Below are positions 60,622 to 64,000 of a stretch of DNA of 64,000 bases, one piece after another. The stretch is from Umbelopsis isabellina (lineage: Eukaryota; Mucoromycota; Umbelopsidomycetes; Umbelopsidales; Umbelopsidaceae). A program made the position numbers and the translations under genes. Each line of letters begins with the position of its first letter. Within the stretch, counting starts at the first letter, position 1. The stretch covers positions 186,001 through 250,000 of the forward strand of contig JAEPQZ010000021.1 of NCBI GenBank assembly GCA_016758905.1. Direction: 5' to 3'. The notes beneath the pieces are model-generated. The model was not told the DNA's origin and did not search any database. It was given only the letters and a program-made list of their open reading frames with translations.

Positions 60622-61147
60622 GTTTGATAAATTTGTTTAAGTTGAGTGTTAAAGTTGAAGAAAAGCGGAGGCAGTGCAGTTACAGCCAAGGGTTTATATA
60701 CCAAACGAATATTTTAATGTCCGATGGGCAAAGGAAAGATGTGTCAAAGGAATGGTGTGTCAACATCAATAATGTCGCGAGAGGGTGTAAACACGCTCTA
60801 TACCTTTCGCCGGTCCACATACATATTTCATCATCATTGAAAAATTCACCTTTGAATCGCGTGAAATTTCGTGTCAAATTCGCGTTATCACGCTCATGTA
60901 ATATCAACTCATGAATAGTGGAATATTTTGTGCTTGTATACACCATGGATGGGGTCGATGCGCGGTTGCAGCAATGGTTCCTGGGCTTGAAAGTCGCTTG
61001 GAAAATTTCCCAGTTCACGTGAGGTACACGTCACACAAGCGTTTCATGCTGGTGAAGCCGGGCGTTATAAAAGGAGGGCACATTTTACCGCAGCCCACTT
61101 TTTCCTCTCACTTTAATTTTTTAAACCGTACACCACACTCAAAAACT
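60622..61147. promoter_or_regulatory. Divergent H2A/H2B promoter, pair 2
   Basis: TATA boxes at 60693-60700 (minus, for H2A) and 61066-61072 (TATAAAA, for H2B). CGCG words at 60776 (TCGCGA), 60858 (TCGCGT), 60881 (CGCGTTA) and 60961. The sequence is not visibly homologous to promoter 1 despite the identical genes. Confidence 0.7.
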
Positions 61148-61531
61148 ATGGCACCCAAAGCTGAAAAGAAGCCCACTGGAGGAAAGGCTCCCGCTAAGAG
61201 CATCGAAAAGAAGGCCAAGTCTGGTGATGCTAAGAAGAGAAAGGCCAGCCGTAAGGAAACCTACTCCTCCTACATCTACAAGGTCTTGAAGCAAGTCCAC
61301 CCTGATACTGGTATCTCCAACAAGGCCATGTCCATCCTCAACTCTTTCGTCAATGATATCTTTGAGCGTATTGCTGGTGAGGCTTCCAAGCTCGCTGCTT
61401 ACAACAAGCGTTCCACCATCTCATCTCGCGAGATTCAAACCGCTGTTCGTCTCATTCTTCCTGGTGAATTGGCCAAGCACGCCGTCTCTGAAGGTACCAA
61501 GGCCGTCACCAAGTACACCAGCTCCAAGTAA
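61148..61531 (+). CDS. Histone H2B, copy 2
   Basis: Intronless, 127 aa, identical to copy 1. The ATG at 61148 was chosen; the open frame continues far upstream through the promoter (to 60911) but that part is not histone and lies across the TATA box. Confidence 0.99.
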   Translation: MAPKAEKKPTGGKAPAKSIEKKAKSGDAKKRKASRKETYSSYIYKVLKQVHPDTGISNKAMSILNSFVNDIFERIAGEASKLAAYNKRSTISSREIQTAVRLILPGELAKHAVSEGTKAVTKYTSSK

Positions 61532-62082
61532 ACGTTGTACGAAATATTGAACGGTTATTATTGGCCAAAAAGAAATATTCGCCTACGTTATATCTTAAAG
61601 CACATTACTCTGTACAGTCCTCACCTTTTTTTTCTCACCCTTCTGTTTAATTTCACCCTCTCCCATTTGGTCGCAAAGACACACTGCAAAAGAAAACGCG
61701 TTGTTATCAAACCCTGGTGCGCATCTTTTTGTATTCAATTTGATATCAAATCGCTAGTTCATCGTTTTTTTTTATCAATCTTTGCCTTGTACGTATATAT
61801 ATGTTGCCTTTTATCCGCTACAACTATAAAAACTGAAAAATATTTTTTTCAAATACACAATGTCCGAATCCTCTAATGAATAGTGATGTTAAGATAGTAG
61901 TTTTAGTAGTTTCAACATAGTTTTTCAATTGCAAACAGGCCAAAAGACGCGACGCTTTTGACAGTGCGTGCTCAGCAAATGAAATAAAAAAAAGTCACAT
62001 ATCGGTAACTGGGCGCGCGATATTACCACACAAAAAATTAACCTTTGCTTGTAAACTTGCAGAGGCTGCCTGAATCACCAGC
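61532..62082. other. 3' spacer of H2B and promoter of Nup93
   Basis: T-rich downstream region of H2B copy 2, then AT-rich promoter DNA of the nucleoporin gene with a GGGCGCGCGA patch near 62010-62019. A pyrimidine-poor leader precedes the ATG at 62083. No gene. Confidence 0.4.
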
Positions 62083-64000
62083 ATGACGGCCTCACTATCC
62101 CTGAAGCAGATCTTTGAAAAGTCTCAACTGCTTACAACTCACATAACCAATCCCGAACTGCCTCCTCTAGATCGTGGTATTGATCAAATTGAGCATTTAT
62201 CGCACGACCTAGTTCAAAATGGCGACGAGAAATCAGCCAAAATCGACATTAGAGCGTAAGTACTAGCATGGTAATTGCTCTCGATGGTGCTCTTCAGACT
62301 CTAACCTTCCCACCATTAGACACTATTTTCTTGCTAAAGGGGGTGTCAATGCCCAAGCAATGGCACGGCACTTGGATGCTGTTAAATTGACGGCAACATT
62401 CGACTTGCGAGAGCCTGTACGCGATACTGACGTCGACGGATATCTGCGACTGGAACACCAGCGTGTTGTCGCTCATACTGTAGAAGCTGGAAGATGCGAG
62501 GTATTTTGAAGCAAACGAATGAAATGACCAACACTTTGCCCTAACTAACGATAATATATCATTTGTGGACCACCTTAGACCGCAGCAGTACTAGAGCAAG
62601 CTTACGACAAAGACTTAGACGAAGCTTGGAAACTGGCAACGAAAGGATCCAGCAAGTCAAGGTCTCAAGGCAATTCCCTGTTTAAATCAACTACTGAAAG
62701 TTTGTTGGGATTAGATGAGATTAGTGGCATTGCAGCTAAGTTTGGATCAGATGTAGGACATTGGACTTGATCATAACCTCTCTGAATAACACGTACGCTA
62801 ACACCTTGGTACAATATCCAGACTTTGCAACAGCTGTTGGCTCCAACTGATGAAGATCAGCCGATAACGTTCGATAACACTTCACATCCTCAGCTTATAT
62901 CATATGCCAAGGTCATTTATAATTATAACACTGCGCGCCTACACAATCAACCGTTCGACATCGTTTCAGAACTATCACAAGTAGCACCCGAGTTGGCTTC
63001 TAACAAGGTACAATATATTCAAAGTGCAATTCGGTTTGCATTCATCTCTCTAACTTACATCGTCAGGATAACGCAATGTCCAAATTCTGGCCGTTGATCT
63101 CACAATTCACCAAAGGTACAGAGGTTAGAGGCGATGGACCTCAATCCAATGCATTGTATGGTCCTTCTGGCTATAAGAACCGAGTCAACATGATAGAAAT
63201 TGCTGAAAACTGGCTGGAATCCCAATATGTTGCCTTTCTCAATGCAACGGTTCAACGACAGCCCGTGGTGTACGTTCAAAGCTCGCCATCCAGCAAAATC
63301 AAAACATATATCAACGCTCTTCATAGCACCAAAAGTATACCGAATGTCGAGACAAATGGTTCAGATCAACCTTGGGCGGTAGTTTACTACCATATGCGTT
63401 GCGGTCAAAATCAAGAAGCATTGGATTATATAAACGATAATCAAAATTTCTTTAAGAACGCACCAAGCATCGCAGAGTTTTTCTCAGCTTATCTTGCTGA
63501 TCTCAAGACCGGAGCCATGTCAGACCTGACAAGGTCACGCATACAGCTCGAGTACGACCAAATGGCAAGAAATACTGCTGAGGCTGCAGACCCATACAAG
63601 TTCGCCATTTTCAAGATTATTGGCAGATGTGAAATGAACAAACGTACTTTGCCACACATCATTTCAAATACTGAAGACTGGTTATGGTTGCAGGTATGTC
63701 TAATTATGAAGTTATTAAGCATGGTTCGCCTCTAATGTCGACTTATCGTAGCTGAGCCTCATTCGAGAGTCTGAACCAGGCATTGCCCGACAAAGTGGCG
63801 AGTATACCTTAACGGATCTTCAACAACTCCTTCAAAGATATGGTCGTGAACATTTTGATCCTCATCACAATAATCCATGGAACTATATAATTCTCTTGAT
63901 TCTGACTTTGCAATTTGAGCAAGCAGTGCATGAACTGTACAACAGTAAGCTTTTCGTCGAGTCCGCTCATCTAGCTATTGCCTTGGCTACGCATGGTATG
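62083..64000 (+). CDS. NIC96: Nucleoporin Nup93/Nic96 (3' end outside window)
   Basis: Scaffold nucleoporin of the inner ring of the nuclear pore. Exons 62083-62255, 62320-62500, 62579-62752, 62822-63007, 63067-63693 and 63752 onwards to at least the window end, all in phase; at least 530 aa are present of a protein usually ~800-850 aa. Family features are the N-terminal helical stretch (EKSQLLTTHITNPELPPLD), YFLAKGGVNAQAMARHL, and the alpha-solenoid region with WAVVYYHMRCGQNQEALDYI and EDWLWLQLSLIRE, all typical of Nic96. The last bases (CATGGTATG) could be coding or the start of another intron. Confidence 0.92.

Noticed and set aside
60911-61147. Upstream in-frame extension of H2B copy 2
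   Set aside because: It crosses the TATA box and promoter and adds sequence not found in H2B copy 1.

Overview
The window is nuclear DNA of a filamentous fungus, most likely an early-diverging Mucoromycota species of the Mucorales type. The reasons are dense small genes with many short GT-AG introns, AT-rich spacers, a chitin synthase, a RUS-family (DUF647) gene, a Gcn4-type bZIP, an acetate kinase next to a phosphoketolase, and core histones ending in SQEL (H2A). The genus is inference only. All exon boundaries were placed by hand from GT/AG sites, frame continuity and remembered family motifs; no alignment was run.

Layout. 0-4.2 kb: chitin synthase (perhaps 5' incomplete) and the cohesion clamp-loader subunit DCC1. 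4.6-8.7 kb, minus strand: a Cys-rich unknown, a single-pass SH3 membrane protein and a RUS-family protein. 10.7-18.1 kb, plus strand: an O-fucosyltransferase-like enzyme, acetate kinase, phosphoketolase and a four-helix membrane protein. 18.3-25.2 kb: a HIT hydrolase, an ADCK/COQ8-like mitochondrial kinase, GNA1 and an ABHD12-like lipase. 25.8-38.6 kb: a beta-lactamase-fold esterase, a vacuolar AVT-type amino-acid transporter, a Gcn4-like bZIP with two upstream ORFs, an F-box-like unknown, mitoribosomal mS29/DAP3, and a large C2/lipase-3 protein resembling sn1-diacylglycerol lipase. 40.8-52.5 kb: a 2H-phosphoesterase-like protein, S-(hydroxymethyl)glutathione dehydrogenase, a small secreted protein, an NAD(P)-dependent reductase, ribosomal protein uL2 and DNA ligase I. 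53.3-61.5 kb: a complete core-histone cluster. 62.1 kb to the end: nucleoporin Nup93/Nic96, cut by the window edge.

Genes that work together. Acetate kinase and phosphoketolase form an acetyl-phosphate shunt (xylulose-5-P/fructose-6-P to acetyl-P to acetate plus ATP). GNA1 supplies the UDP-GlcNAc pathway used by chitin synthase, although the two are 20 kb apart. The histone cluster is arranged as H2B<- ->H2A, an unknown gene, H4<- ->H3, a 2.5 kb gap, H2A<- ->H2B. The two H2A/H2B pairs are mirror images encoding identical proteins, and all three divergent promoters carry CGCG motifs. DNA ligase I lies next to the cluster.

The most interesting signals are the CGCG-dense block at about 58.25-58.51 kb with no gene beside it, the uORFs before the Gcn4-like gene, the periodic CCAAT array and 5'UTR intron before uL2, a telomere-repeat-like element in the H4/H3 promoter, and a nested inverted-repeat block before the phosphoketolase gene. 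I found no tRNA, rRNA, CRISPR, recognisable transposon or virus-derived element.
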